Of a stretch of DNA of 60,279 bases, positions 42,271 through 50,919 are shown one piece after another. The position numbers and the translations under genes are program-made. The DNA comes from CAZCCC01 sp964535715 (GTDB taxonomy: Bacteria > Patescibacteriota > Patescibacteriia > Buchananbacterales > UBA6539), in assembly GCA_964535715.1 (NCBI GenBank), contig CAZHUO010000005.1, positions 1 through 60,279 on the forward strand, in the 5' to 3' direction. Every line of letters begins with the position of its first letter. Position 1 is the stretch's first letter. The notes beneath the pieces are model-generated. The model was not told the DNA's origin, searched no databases, and saw nothing but the letters and a program-made list of their open reading frames with translations.

Positions 42271-43581
42271 TTACGGTTTTTCTTTTAAAATTTCAATTGC
42301 CTTATCCAGCTGCGGATCCAAATCTTTCTCAAAATCTTCCTTGGTTCGCTCAATCTCAACATCCGGCTTAATTCCTTCCTTATTGATATTTCGGCCAAGC
42401 GGAGTTAGCCATTCGGCAATCGTAAGCTTGACTGATGAACCGTCTTTGAATTTCTTTAAATCCTGAACCGAACCCTTGCCAAAAGTTTTTTCGCCGACAA
42501 GCGTTGCCACTTTATAGTCCTGCAAAGCGCCGGCTACGATTTCCGAACCGGAAGCACTGCCGCCATTAACCAAGACGACTGTGGAAATTCCCTCAAATCT
42601 GGGCTGCCTTTCTGCTTTGTGGGTAATTATATTCCCGCCGCGAAGCCTTTCAGACACTACCGGCTTGCTATCCACCCATTCGCCGGCAATTTCAATGGCT
42701 GTTGTCAAAAATCCGCCGGGGTTATTCCTTAAATCCAAAATTATGCCTTTGGGGCTTTGCTCTAGAATTTTTTGAACAGTTTCATTCCAGTCAGACAATG
42801 TATTTTCGTTGAAATATCGAAGCTCGACATAAGCAATGTTGCCATCTTTCATTTCAAAACCATCCTCTCCCTCGTTTTTGCCATTTGAATCTTTTTTTGA
42901 AAAAACAACGCTGTCAATTTCAATTCTATCACGGCTAATTTTAACTTCTCTGGGCTCATTTTGGCCTTCACTAAGAATAGTCAATATAACCTCGGTTCCT
43001 TTTTCACCTCTTATTTTACTTACGGCAAAATCAATGGCAATTCCCGTTGTGTCATAGCCGTCAATCGCCAAAATTTTATCCCCTGACACTAGGCCGGATT
43101 TTTCCGCAGGCGTTCCCGGCAGCGGAGCCACAACGGTCAGACGGTCGTCTTTAATTCCAATTTCAGCGCCGATTCCCTCAAAACTCCCTGAAATTTCTTC
43201 TTCAAATTTTTGAGAAATTTCCGGATCCAAATAAACAGAATAAGGATCACCCAATGACGCAACGATTCCCGCCAATGCACCATAGAAAAGCTTGGTTTCG
43301 GGAATATCTGATTTTACATAATTATTTTTTACATGATTCCAAACCGCCCAAAATTGCTTAAAATCTACATCTTCACTTAAAAAATCCGAATTATCTTGGT
43401 CGATATTCTTAACTTCGCCGCTTTTGAATTCATCGGCTTTTAATTCTGAGACGAGCAACAGCTCGGCGGTTAAAAAACCGGAAATAAAAATTAAAGCCGA
43501 AATGGTTAATCCCAAAAAAGCAAATATCAGTTTAAAAGAGATTTTTGTTTTTGGGTTGTTTTGATTTTTTTGTATTTCCAT
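42271..43581 (-). CDS. C-terminal processing peptidase (S41 family) with PDZ domain
   Basis: A 436-residue CtpA/Prc-like protease. The N-terminal membrane anchor (residues about 20-42) is followed by a PDZ domain (about 120-215, with LPGTPAEKSGLVSGDKILAIDG). The S41 core has the nucleophile serine in NGGSASGSEIVAGAL near residue 340 and the general-base lysine in GEKTFGKGSVQ near residue 365. It would cut or mature proteins outside the membrane. It has no visible partner gene. Confidence 0.95.
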   Translation of the reverse strand: MEIQKNQNNPKTKISFKLIFAFLGLTISALIFISGFLTAELLLVSELKADEFKSGEVKNIDQDNSDFLSEDVDFKQFWAVWNHVKNNYVKSDIPETKLFYGALAGIVASLGDPYSVYLDPEISQKFEEEISGSFEGIGAEIGIKDDRLTVVAPLPGTPAEKSGLVSGDKILAIDGYDTTGIAIDFAVSKIRGEKGTEVILTILSEGQNEPREVKISRDRIEIDSVVFSKKDSNGKNEGEDGFEMKDGNIAYVELRYFNENTLSDWNETVQKILEQSPKGIILDLRNNPGGFLTTAIEIAGEWVDSKPVVSERLRGGNIITHKAERQPRFEGISTVVLVNGGSASGSEIVAGALQDYKVATLVGEKTFGKGSVQDLKKFKDGSSVKLTIAEWLTPLGRNINKEGIKPDVEIERTKEDFEKDLDPQLDKAIEILKEKP

Positions 43582-43584
43582 TCT

Positions 43585-43655
43585 ATTTAGCTTTTAGCTG
43601 TTAGCTTTTAGCTGTTAGAATAAACTTTCTAAAAACTAAAAGCTATAAGCTAATG
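43585..43655. repeat. AGCTTTTAGCT-type intergenic palindrome, copy 3
   Basis: Two direct units TTTAGCTTTTAGCTGTTAGC at the left face ACTAAAAGCTATAAGCT at the right, making a hairpin that fills the spacer between murA and the S41 protease gene. Related words are at 27503, 31180 and 47447. Confidence 0.65.
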
Positions 43656-43662
43656 TCTTTAC

Positions 43663-44967
43663 TTAATCAATTTTCTCAATTTTTGCTCCGATTTTTTTTA
43701 AGCGGCCGCATAAATCTTCATAACCGCGCTCAATTGAATAAACGTTTCTTAGCATCGATTTTCCCTTTGCGGCAAGCATGGCAACCAAAATTATAGTTGA
43801 TGGCCGAAGCGCCGGCGGACAAATAATTTCATTGCCCTTTAAAGCGGTCGGCCCGGCAATAAATGCCCGATGAGGATCAGCCAGCGTCACTTTTGCTCCA
43901 AGCTTATTTAATTCGGTAAAATAAATCGCTCTTTCTTCAAAAACCCAGTCAAAAATAAAAGTTGTTCCTAAAGCTTGAGTTGCAATCGGTACAAAAAACG
44001 GCAGATTGTCAATATTTAATCCAGGATATGGCCTGGATTCAATTTTTTCCTCTAACGCAAAAAGCTTGCTTTTAAAAGTTTTAACGTCAGCTAAATTGCC
44101 TTTGCCGTTTTTTGCCCTAAAGCGGCGGAGTATTTTATACTTAAATCCCATTTTCTCAAGCTTTAAAAGTTCAAGTTCCAAAAAATCAATCGGACAGCGT
44201 CTTATTATGAGGCTTGAATTGGTGGTTGCGGCAATAGACAGAAAAAGCATCGATTCAATCGGGTCTTCGGTAAGATAATAGCTGACATTTTTATTAATAT
44301 TTTTTTTGCCCTCAATTTCAATCGTCGTCGTGCCGATTCCCTTAAATTTCACGCCAAGCTTCTGTAAAAAATAGCATAGATCCTGAACCTGATAATTGGC
44401 AGAAGCAAATTTTATTACGGTTTTTCCCGGGATCAAGGCAGCAGCCAAAATTGCATTTTCAGTGACAGTATCGCCGGATTCATATAAAATTAAATTTTTT
44501 GCCGGCTTTAGCTTTCTATATCTTACCTGATAAAATTTCCGCAAAGTTTTTATCTTTATGCCAAAACTTTCCAAAGCATACAAATGAGGCTTCACTGTGC
44601 GTTTGCCCAGCCTGCAACCGCCCGGCTGAGGAACCAAAAAAGATTTCTGACGATGGATCATTATGCCAAGCAAAAACAATACGCTCCTTGTCTTTATTGC
44701 TGATTCATAATTAATTTTTTCCAAATTGATTTTTTTTGGCGGCACAATCGCAACGTTGTTTTTACCAAGCCACTTGACATCAACCTCAATACTTTGCAAT
44801 ACTTCTATAATCCGATTTACTTCTTCTATTTTTGGAACATTTTTTAGAATTGTTTTACCTTTATTTAAAAGAGCCGCATTTAATAAGACAACAGCGGCAT
44901 TTTTTGAAGTATTTGTGATTATTTCACCGTTTAATTTATTATTTCCTTCAATTAGATAATTACTCAT
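43663..44967 (-). CDS. murA: UDP-N-acetylglucosamine 1-carboxyvinyltransferase (MurA-like)
   Basis: A 434-residue EPSP-synthase-fold enzyme that would start peptidoglycan synthesis by adding enolpyruvate to UDP-GlcNAc. The start YLIEGNNKLNGEIITNTSKNAAVVLL fits MurA. The loop that carries the PEP-reactive Cys in most MurA reads QPGGCRLGKRTVKPHLYALESFG, with Cys before RLGKR as expected. A C-terminal RATIILVAMLAAKG-like segment appears as RPSTIILVAMLAAKGKS. It is encoded away from the main mur cluster and is somewhat diverged, so a MurA paralogue is possible. Confidence 0.88.
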   Translation of the reverse strand: MSNYLIEGNNKLNGEIITNTSKNAAVVLLNAALLNKGKTILKNVPKIEEVNRIIEVLQSIEVDVKWLGKNNVAIVPPKKINLEKINYESAIKTRSVLFLLGIMIHRQKSFLVPQPGGCRLGKRTVKPHLYALESFGIKIKTLRKFYQVRYRKLKPAKNLILYESGDTVTENAILAAALIPGKTVIKFASANYQVQDLCYFLQKLGVKFKGIGTTTIEIEGKKNINKNVSYYLTEDPIESMLFLSIAATTNSSLIIRRCPIDFLELELLKLEKMGFKYKILRRFRAKNGKGNLADVKTFKSKLFALEEKIESRPYPGLNIDNLPFFVPIATQALGTTFIFDWVFEERAIYFTELNKLGAKVTLADPHRAFIAGPTALKGNEIICPPALRPSTIILVAMLAAKGKSMLRNVYSIERGYEDLCGRLKKIGAKIEKID

Positions 44968-45053
44968 AAATTAGTAAAAAAATTATATTTCTGCTAAAAT
45001 TTAATTGGATTTAACTTTCTAATTTTACCATTTAAAATTAATTTTTACAAGAC

Positions 45054-46424
45054 ATGAAACTGCACTTGCGACGCCTCGTATATTCCATATTTATTGGCGC
45101 TTTTTTAATTATTACGCCTATACTTATAACATATGCTTCCGGCTATCGTTATAATTTTAAAAAGAACAAAATTGAAAAAACCGGAATTTTATATGTTGAT
45201 TCAAACCCAAAGCAATCATTAATATATATCGATGGAAAATATGAAAATAAAACGCCGGCTAAATTCAGCTACATGCTGCCGGATATCTATAAAATAAAGG
45301 TGGAAAAAGAAGGCTACTACCCATGGGAAAAAGAAATTGAAATAAAAAGCAATCTTACAACTTTCAGTAAAAATATTATACTATTTAAAAAATCTCTGCC
45401 AATCAACATAATAAATGGCGAAATTAATATTTTGGACGTATCTTTGGATAAAACAAAAATAATTTACTCTTTGATTTTTGAAAATGGCGAAGAATTAAGA
45501 TTGCTTAATTTGAGAAATGAATCAGATTTTAAAATAGAAAAATTCAATCTAGGATCATACAGCAATATTGATTTCGTTCAATGGTCGCCAAACGGAAACA
45601 AAGCAATAATAAAAAAACAAATCGGCGATTTTAACAAATATCTAATTATTGATATAGAAACTCTGAAAATAAAGGAATTATTTGACATTACCAGGCTTAA
45701 TTTCAGCGAACTTAAATGGGACATCAAAAATGAAAATTACCTATATGGCTTAAGAAATTCCGTCTTATACCAAATAGACATAGCCACCAATTCGGTAAAA
45801 CCAATTATATCGGATAAAATTCAAGATTTTCAGATAAATGACGGAAAAATATTTTATCTCAGCACTACCGAAGGCAAATCATTCATTAACAAAATTGAAA
45901 TCGGTTTATTGATGGATGGTAAAGTTAAAAAAATAAAACTGCCGTCAACGCAATATCGTCTCTATCCTAAAAGTCATGATTATTTGATTTTGATTGACAA
46001 AAATAATAATGATTTTTTTATATTAAATTCCAACGTTTTTAACGAAGACGACATAAGCAAAAGCATAATTTTACAGGACAAGGCAAAAGAGGTTATATGG
46101 TCCGATAATGCAAAAAAAATTCTATATTATAGTGATTTTGAAATCTCGACTTTCAATTTTGAAAATGGCCAAAAAGACTTAGTGACAAGATACAGTGAAG
46201 TGATAAGCCAGGCAATTTGGCATCCGGAAAACAAATACATTATCTATAAGGCGGAAAATAAAATAAAAGTAATCGAGGCCGATGAACAAAAATACAAAAA
46301 CGACATTCAGCTGGCAGAACTGCAAAAAATTTCCCAAATAATTCTTGACGATCAAGGAAATAACATTTATTTTAATGGACGAGCCGGAACGCAGCAGGGC
46401 ATATACAAGCTGGAAATCCAGTAA
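45054..46424 (+). CDS. Membrane-anchored PEGA domain protein with propeller-like C terminus
   Basis: A 456-residue protein. A membrane helix at about residues 10-29 precedes a PEGA domain (residues about 45-115: TGILYVDSNPKQSLIYIDGKYENKTPAKF, then GYYPWEKEIEIK). The rest consists of repeated short strands with motifs like FVQWSPNGNKAIIKK, KEVIWSDNAKKILYYS and QAIWHPENKYIIYK, which suggests a WD40/TolB-like beta-propeller facing outward. It is divergent from murA. Its ligand is unknown; a surface or wall-binding role is inferred. Confidence 0.85.
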   Translation: MKLHLRRLVYSIFIGAFLIITPILITYASGYRYNFKKNKIEKTGILYVDSNPKQSLIYIDGKYENKTPAKFSYMLPDIYKIKVEKEGYYPWEKEIEIKSNLTTFSKNIILFKKSLPINIINGEINILDVSLDKTKIIYSLIFENGEELRLLNLRNESDFKIEKFNLGSYSNIDFVQWSPNGNKAIIKKQIGDFNKYLIIDIETLKIKELFDITRLNFSELKWDIKNENYLYGLRNSVLYQIDIATNSVKPIISDKIQDFQINDGKIFYLSTTEGKSFINKIEIGLLMDGKVKKIKLPSTQYRLYPKSHDYLILIDKNNNDFFILNSNVFNEDDISKSIILQDKAKEVIWSDNAKKILYYSDFEISTFNFENGQKDLVTRYSEVISQAIWHPENKYIIYKAENKIKVIEADEQKYKNDIQLAELQKISQIILDDQGNNIYFNGRAGTQQGIYKLEIQ

Positions 46425-46447
46425 CTTTAATTAAAATTGCCAAATTA

Positions 46448-46482
46448 AAAATCACCTTGCAAAACTTGCGGGGTGATTTTAT
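46448..46482 (+). terminator. Terminator downstream of the PEGA gene
   Basis: A 9-bp stem (46448-46456 with 46472-46480) with a 15-nt loop is formed by A-rich and T-rich ends around TCACC/GGTGA. It lies about 25 bp after the stop codon. Confidence 0.55.
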
Positions 46483-46605
46483 TGGCGACGTAAGGCGAGC
46501 CATCAAATGGTCAAATACCCCGTCCCTACTTTGCTGATGTTAAATCGGCATCCAGATATTTACATCGGGAAACGTCGGGACTGCGGAAGAAGCGGGCGGA
46601 ATTTG

Positions 46606-46684
46606 CCTCGATTTTTCCTCCGCCTTTGGCGGAATGAAAAAACGAGGATCCCGTCTTATATATCTTAATTAAGGTGCGGGACTC
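46606..46684 (-). terminator. GC-rich structured intergenic region with rmlA terminator
   Basis: On the minus strand GAG-TCCCG (46684-46677) pairs with CGGGA..CTC (46653-46644) around a 23-nt loop and is followed by six T (46642-46637), a fair terminator for rmlA. An overlapping imperfect 16-bp hairpin spans 46606-46647 (CCTCG/CGAGG, TTTTTC/GAAAAA, CCGCC/GGCGG). The rest of the 300-bp gap, 46483-46605, is GC-rich but I saw no gene in it. Confidence 0.5.
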
Positions 46685-46724
46685 CGCGGTCAATACTCTT
46701 TATTTAAATACTTATTTTTTATCC

Positions 46725-47444
46725 TTATTTCACTTTTTTGGCCACTAAATTCGCTGCTTCAAGCAAACTGTCAAATGACTCCCCCCCGTCTCCCCACCAG
46801 CCTTTGAGAATTTCGAAAGTCATTTCATTTTTGCCAACATAAAAATTATTCACATCCGTAATTTCCAGCTCGCCCCGGCCGGACGGTTTTAGGGTCTTTA
46901 TAATATCCCAGACTTGATTGTCGTACATATAAACGCCAATAACCGCCAAATTACTTTTTGGTTCTTTTGGCTTTTCTTCTATACTTTTTATCCTTTTTCC
47001 GTCAACTTCCGCCACGCCAAAAGATTTTGGATTATTTACTTCTTTCAAAAAAATCTTTGCTCCGCTTTCCTGTTTTTCAAAGTCAGAAGCGGCAGAAACT
47101 ATATCATCTTCCAAAATATTATCGCCAAGCATTACCACAATTTTTTCATGGTCGGAAAAATCCTCGCAAAGCGACAAAGCCTGAGCGATTCCGCCGGCTT
47201 CTTCCTGAATAGCATAAGAAAATTTGGCACCGAACTCTTTGCCGGATTTAAGCAACTCCAAAAACTGGCCGGCATGGCCTTTACCGGATACTATCATAAT
47301 ATCCTTAACTCCGGCAGAAACTAACGTTTTTATCGGATAATAAATCATCGGCTTGTTGTAAACCGGCAATAAATGCTTATTTGCGACTTTTGTCAGCGGA
47401 TCCAAGCGTGAACCAGTTCCGCCGGCTAGTATGATTCCTTTCAT
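46725..47444 (-). CDS. rmlA: Glucose-1-phosphate thymidylyltransferase (short form)
   Basis: A nucleotidyltransferase of 239 residues that makes dTDP-glucose. It has the signature MKGIILAGGTGSRLDPLTKVANKHLLPVYNKPMI and the catalytic region VMLGDNIL. It also has SFGVAEVDG and the acceptor-site region GELEITDVN, followed by a WWGDGGESFDSLL end. It lacks the C-terminal regulatory part of the longer (about 290-residue) RmlA. It supplies the first step for rmlB, rmlC and rmlD nearby. Confidence 0.92.
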   Translation of the reverse strand: MKGIILAGGTGSRLDPLTKVANKHLLPVYNKPMIYYPIKTLVSAGVKDIMIVSGKGHAGQFLELLKSGKEFGAKFSYAIQEEAGGIAQALSLCEDFSDHEKIVVMLGDNILEDDIVSAASDFEKQESGAKIFLKEVNNPKSFGVAEVDGKRIKSIEEKPKEPKSNLAVIGVYMYDNQVWDIIKTLKPSGRGELEITDVNNFYVGKNEMTFEILKGWWGDGGESFDSLLEAANLVAKKVK

Positions 47445-47446
47445 AT

Positions 47447-47509
47447 TTTAGCTGATAGCTTATAGCTTTTAGCTTATAGGTAAATTATCCGAAGCTTTAG
47501 CTAAAGCTT
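47447..47509. repeat. AGCTTTTAGCT-type repeat copy 4 and an 18-bp perfect palindrome
   Basis: TAGCTGATAGCTTATAGCTTTTAGC words lie at 47447-47480 directly upstream of rmlA. A perfect palindrome AAGCTTTAGCTAAAGCTT follows at 47492-47509. Nothing else was recognised in the gap to 47694. Confidence 0.6.
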
Positions 47510-47694
47510 ATTTAATGCTTAAGTAGCTGTTTTTAAATTACCTTTTTTAATATTTTTTGTCAAAACCTTTACCAAGAATTTTTGTATCTTAATTATCAAT
47601 CACAATCTCAAAATATTCCGTACATCTAACACCCTTGAGGGAAGTTTAATAGGAAATGCTGTTCACAATTTTTGGCATACATATTCTAGAATTA

Positions 47695-48192
47695 TCAAAA
47701 AATGCCTAATACTTCCCATTTGTCTTTATACTTTTCTCCCAATTCACAATCTTGCTTATAAAAATCACTACCCCTCCTGTCTGGCTTAAAATTTCTTATA
47801 CTATTATCATTATGCAACTTGCCATCTCTACCCTTAGAATTTAGCCATCGCTGATGCTTGCTACTTACAAACTCGGCAAATTCATTATGCGGTATTATAT
47901 AATAGTCATTTAGTTCATTATCATCTCTAAGGTTTACAAAAATGTAAAAATGATTTTTAATATCTGATTTCTTTTCAACCTTGCTGTTTAATAACCAACC
48001 TTGCTTATTATTTTTTGACCTTGTTTTAACTTGTATATTAGCAAAAGTCCCTTTCTTAAGGTTTGTCGCCAATATATCAATGGTTGGTGTATTCTTTAAG
48101 GTTAAAGTAGCTATTCCCCCTCGCTTTGCAATCTCTGCCGCAGCAAAAAATTCGCCAGCCGACCCAGTAATATTGTAATCTATTTTACTCAT
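47695..48192 (-). CDS. PD-(D/E)XK nuclease-fold protein
   Basis: A 165-residue protein with the restriction-endonuclease-like pattern GSAGEFFAAAEIAKRGG (helix with Glu), PTIDILATN (catalytic Asp) and NIQVKTRS (Q-x-K). This is the order Glu, Asp, Gln-Val-Lys found in small PD-(D/E)XK proteins of unknown role. It lies alone between rmlA and rmlD without a methylase or partner. It could be a nuclease or a decayed defence gene. Confidence 0.75.
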   Translation of the reverse strand: MSKIDYNITGSAGEFFAAAEIAKRGGIATLTLKNTPTIDILATNLKKGTFANIQVKTRSKNNKQGWLLNSKVEKKSDIKNHFYIFVNLRDDNELNDYYIIPHNEFAEFVSSKHQRWLNSKGRDGKLHNDNSIRNFKPDRRGSDFYKQDCELGEKYKDKWEVLGIF

Positions 48193-48286
48193 AATTAATA
48201 TGTTTATTTTTTATTACTTAATTTTATAACCACTAAAACAAAAAACAAAACCAATAGTCTTTTTGAAATATTTTTTTCCATTTTTT

Positions 48287-49120
48287 TTAGCTGCTTAAAT
48301 AGTCGGCTAAAGCGGTTTGCCAGTCTCTTAGTTTAACGAATTTTGTATTTACTAAAGCTCCGAATTTCGGCCTTTTGGCCGGCCTAGGAAAATCTTTTGT
48401 GGCGCAGGGCCTTATCTCCGTATTTAAAGCTTTAATACTAATGGCTCTTTTGGCAAAATCATACCAGCTTACGCCGAAATCTTCGGTTTCATTGGAAAGA
48501 TGATAAATTCCGCAGGGCATTGATTTCTCAATTAAATTTTTTACCGCTTCAGCCAAATCTTTGCTGTAAGTCGGATGGCCAATCTGATCATTTACCACTG
48601 ATAAAAATTTTTCAGTTTTTGCCTTATTTAATATCGTATCAACAAAATTTTTTCCATTTTTACCATAAAGCCACGAGGATCTAATCAAATAATACATCTC
48701 GCCCTTTTCTTGGAGCAAATTTTCTCCTAATAATTTTGACTCACCATATACATTTATCGGATTTGGCTTATCAGATTCGATATAGCCTTGTTTTTTTTCT
48801 CCATCAAAAACATAATCAGTACTAAAATGAATGAAAATCGCGCCAAGCGCTTTTGCTGCTTCAGCCAGATAACCAATGGCTTCACCGTTTATTTTCATTG
48901 CCAAATCAACATTACTTTCAGCGCCGTCAACATCGGTATATGCGGCCGAATTAATAATCAAAGTGGGTTTAAGGTCTGACAGTTTTTTAAAAACATCTTC
49001 TTTTTTTGTAATATCCAGTTCAGCCTTATCCCAAAGAATCGGATTATTTTCAAAAAAAACCTCGGCCAGTTCATGGCCAAGCATTCCATTAGCGCCTAAA
49101 ATTAAAACTTTTTGATCCAT
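48287..49120 (-). CDS. rmlD: dTDP-4-dehydrorhamnose reductase
   Basis: An extended SDR enzyme that makes dTDP-L-rhamnose in the last step of the pathway. It has LILGANGMLGHELAEVF, INSAAYTDVDGAE, FIHFSTDYVFDGEKKQGYIE and the catalytic YxxxK in NVYGESKLLGE. The length of 277 residues is normal. It lies on the same strand as rmlB and rmlA but is separated from them. Confidence 0.95.
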   Translation of the reverse strand: MDQKVLILGANGMLGHELAEVFFENNPILWDKAELDITKKEDVFKKLSDLKPTLIINSAAYTDVDGAESNVDLAMKINGEAIGYLAEAAKALGAIFIHFSTDYVFDGEKKQGYIESDKPNPINVYGESKLLGENLLQEKGEMYYLIRSSWLYGKNGKNFVDTILNKAKTEKFLSVVNDQIGHPTYSKDLAEAVKNLIEKSMPCGIYHLSNETEDFGVSWYDFAKRAISIKALNTEIRPCATKDFPRPAKRPKFGALVNTKFVKLRDWQTALADYLSS

Positions 49121-49123
49121 AAA

Positions 49124-49225
49124 TATAAATTATAAATACCAAACAACAAATAAGTCTCAAATTCCAAATTACAAATAACAAACGGCTAAACCTAATAGTT
49201 TGGAATTTGAAATTTGGTACTTGAT
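49124..49225. repeat. Intergenic palindromic element, family 1 copy C
   Basis: The left arm CTCAAATTCCAAATTACAAA faces GTTTGGAATTTGAAATTTGG, and GGCTAAACCTAATAG lies at the centre. It matches copies A (25890-26010) and B (28078-28195) in word order. It fills the gap between rmlD and the TIM-barrel gene. Confidence 0.7.
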
Positions 49226-49228
49226 GCT

Positions 49229-49915
49229 TTATCTCCAACTTTTTGCCAAAAGCTCTGCAATATACTTTTTAAACTTAAGCTGTTGGTGAATCGGATTGCC
49301 CAGTTCCAGACAAATATAATCTGAAAAATAATTTGGCGCAATTGTTTTTAAATAATCCAAATCGGAAAGCTTGGATACCTTATGCCAACTTTTACCATTA
49401 GACAAAACCGCGCTTAAATGATTGCATCCGACTTTATATTTTTTTACCGCCAAAACAGCAGTATTATATTTATCTATTGATTTATTGCGGTGATGCACTA
49501 AATGAGATAAATCAATGCAGACTCCTCCGACTTTTTTAAAAACATTCAAATTTTTTATTGTTGATGTATAGCCATTATTTTCTATATACATTTGCTTTCG
49601 ATATTTTGATTTACTGAAAGATTTCAAAAAATACTGATAATGCGTAGTAAAGGCTTTAGTGTGATAATTAGAAACCAAAAAATCCAATTCTTCTTCTCTC
49701 ATGTCGTGACGAATATGGACATGCGGAATATTATTAATTTTAGTTTTTTCCAATGCGGCATAAATTTTTTTTCTTTCAGAATAATTAACGCAAGTTAAAA
49801 ATAAAGAAATTTCAGTCAACTTGAAATTAGAAACTTCTTTAAGCATTTTCATCCAATCGCTGCCGTAAGTTACGACAGATGGATAAATTTTTTTAAAAAT
49901 ATCTATTTCCTTCAT
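49229..49915 (-). CDS. Xylose-isomerase-like TIM-barrel protein
   Basis: A 228-residue protein resembling the AP endonuclease 2/xylose isomerase-like TIM-barrel superfamily: EISLFLTCVNYSERK, IPHVHIRHDMREEELDFL, MYIENNGYTS, VCIDLSHLVHHR and VGCNHLSAV. His, Glu and Asp residues lie at strand ends (HVHIRHD, IENN, IDLSH, NHLS) as needed for a divalent-metal site. It overlaps rmlB by 4 bp, so it is made together with dTDP-sugar enzymes. Its substrate is unknown; a sugar-related step is likely. Confidence 0.72.
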   Translation of the reverse strand: MKEIDIFKKIYPSVVTYGSDWMKMLKEVSNFKLTEISLFLTCVNYSERKKIYAALEKTKINNIPHVHIRHDMREEELDFLVSNYHTKAFTTHYQYFLKSFSKSKYRKQMYIENNGYTSTIKNLNVFKKVGGVCIDLSHLVHHRNKSIDKYNTAVLAVKKYKVGCNHLSAVLSNGKSWHKVSKLSDLDYLKTIAPNYFSDYICLELGNPIHQQLKFKKYIAELLAKSWR

Positions 49916-50919
49916 TTACCGTATTGCCTTTCGTAATAATTCTTATAATCTCCGGATTTTACTTTTTTCCACCATTCGGTATTTTTCTTGTACCAATCAA
50001 TTGTTTTTTCAAGGTAAGTATCAAAATCATGCTTTGGTTCAAAGCCCAGTTCCTTATTGGCTTTGGTCCAATCAATTGAATAACGCCGGTCATGCCCCGG
50101 GCGGTCTTTAATATGCTCAATCATTGAATCATCAAAATTTAAAATTTCCAGAATTTTTTTAACTACTTGTAAATTGTTAACATCATCAGTTGTCCCGCCG
50201 ATGCAGTAAGTCTGTCCAATTTTTCCTTTTTCTACAATTAAATCAATGGCCCGACAATGATCATCGACATGAAGCCAATCGCGGACATAAAGGCCGTCGC
50301 CGTATACAGGAACCTTTTTTCCCTCAAGCAAATTTGTGACTGCCAAAGGAATAAATTTCTCCGGAAAGTGGAATGGGCCGTAGTTATTTGAACAATTGCT
50401 TATTGTAATTTCCAATTTATGAGTGTAAAAATATGATCTAACCAAATTGTCCGCCGCCGCCTTGGAAGCTGAATAAGGATTTTGCGGATTATAAGGAGTC
50501 AATTCGTTGAATTTTTCCTTTGGCCCAAGTTCTAATGAACCAAAAACTTCATCGGTTGAAACATGATGCATTCGCTTATTGTATTTTTTTGCCGCTTCAA
50601 GTAAATTATGTGTGCCTAAAACATTTGTCCTGATAAATTCTGCGGCATCCAATATTGAACGGTCAACATGGCTTTCGGCGGCAAAATGAACAATTAAATC
50701 GCAATCTTTGACCAATTGATCGACAATTTGCGGATCGCAAACATCGCCTAATACAAATTTATAATTAGGATTGCTTTCTACTTCTTTTAAATTTTCCAGA
50801 TTGCCGGCATACGTTAATTTATCCAAATTGACGATCTCATCTTTTGGATGAGTTTTAAGCCAATAATGGATGAAGTTGGAGCCGATAAACCCCGCACCGC
50901 CGGTGACTAATAGTTTCAT
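49912..50919 (-). CDS. rmlB: dTDP-glucose 4,6-dehydratase
   Basis: A 335-residue extended SDR with MKLLVTGGAGFIGSNFIHYWL (NAD-binding), HFAAESHVDRSI, STDEVFGSLE (active-site Asp/Glu region), YSASKAAADNLVRSY (YxxxK) and CIGGTTDDVNNLQVV. It makes dTDP-4-keto-6-deoxyglucose, the precursor for RmlC and RmlD. It overlaps both neighbours by 4 bp. Confidence 0.96.
   Translation of the reverse strand: MKLLVTGGAGFIGSNFIHYWLKTHPKDEIVNLDKLTYAGNLENLKEVESNPNYKFVLGDVCDPQIVDQLVKDCDLIVHFAAESHVDRSILDAAEFIRTNVLGTHNLLEAAKKYNKRMHHVSTDEVFGSLELGPKEKFNELTPYNPQNPYSASKAAADNLVRSYFYTHKLEITISNCSNNYGPFHFPEKFIPLAVTNLLEGKKVPVYGDGLYVRDWLHVDDHCRAIDLIVEKGKIGQTYCIGGTTDDVNNLQVVKKILEILNFDDSMIEHIKDRPGHDRRYSIDWTKANKELGFEPKHDFDTYLEKTIDWYKKNTEWWKKVKSGDYKNYYERQYGK

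Noticed and set aside
46637..46720. A T-box-like ACCGCGG followed by a terminator on the minus strand
   Set aside because: The preceding GGGTGG part is missing, and no gene lies downstream on that strand for it to control, since rmlA is upstream.
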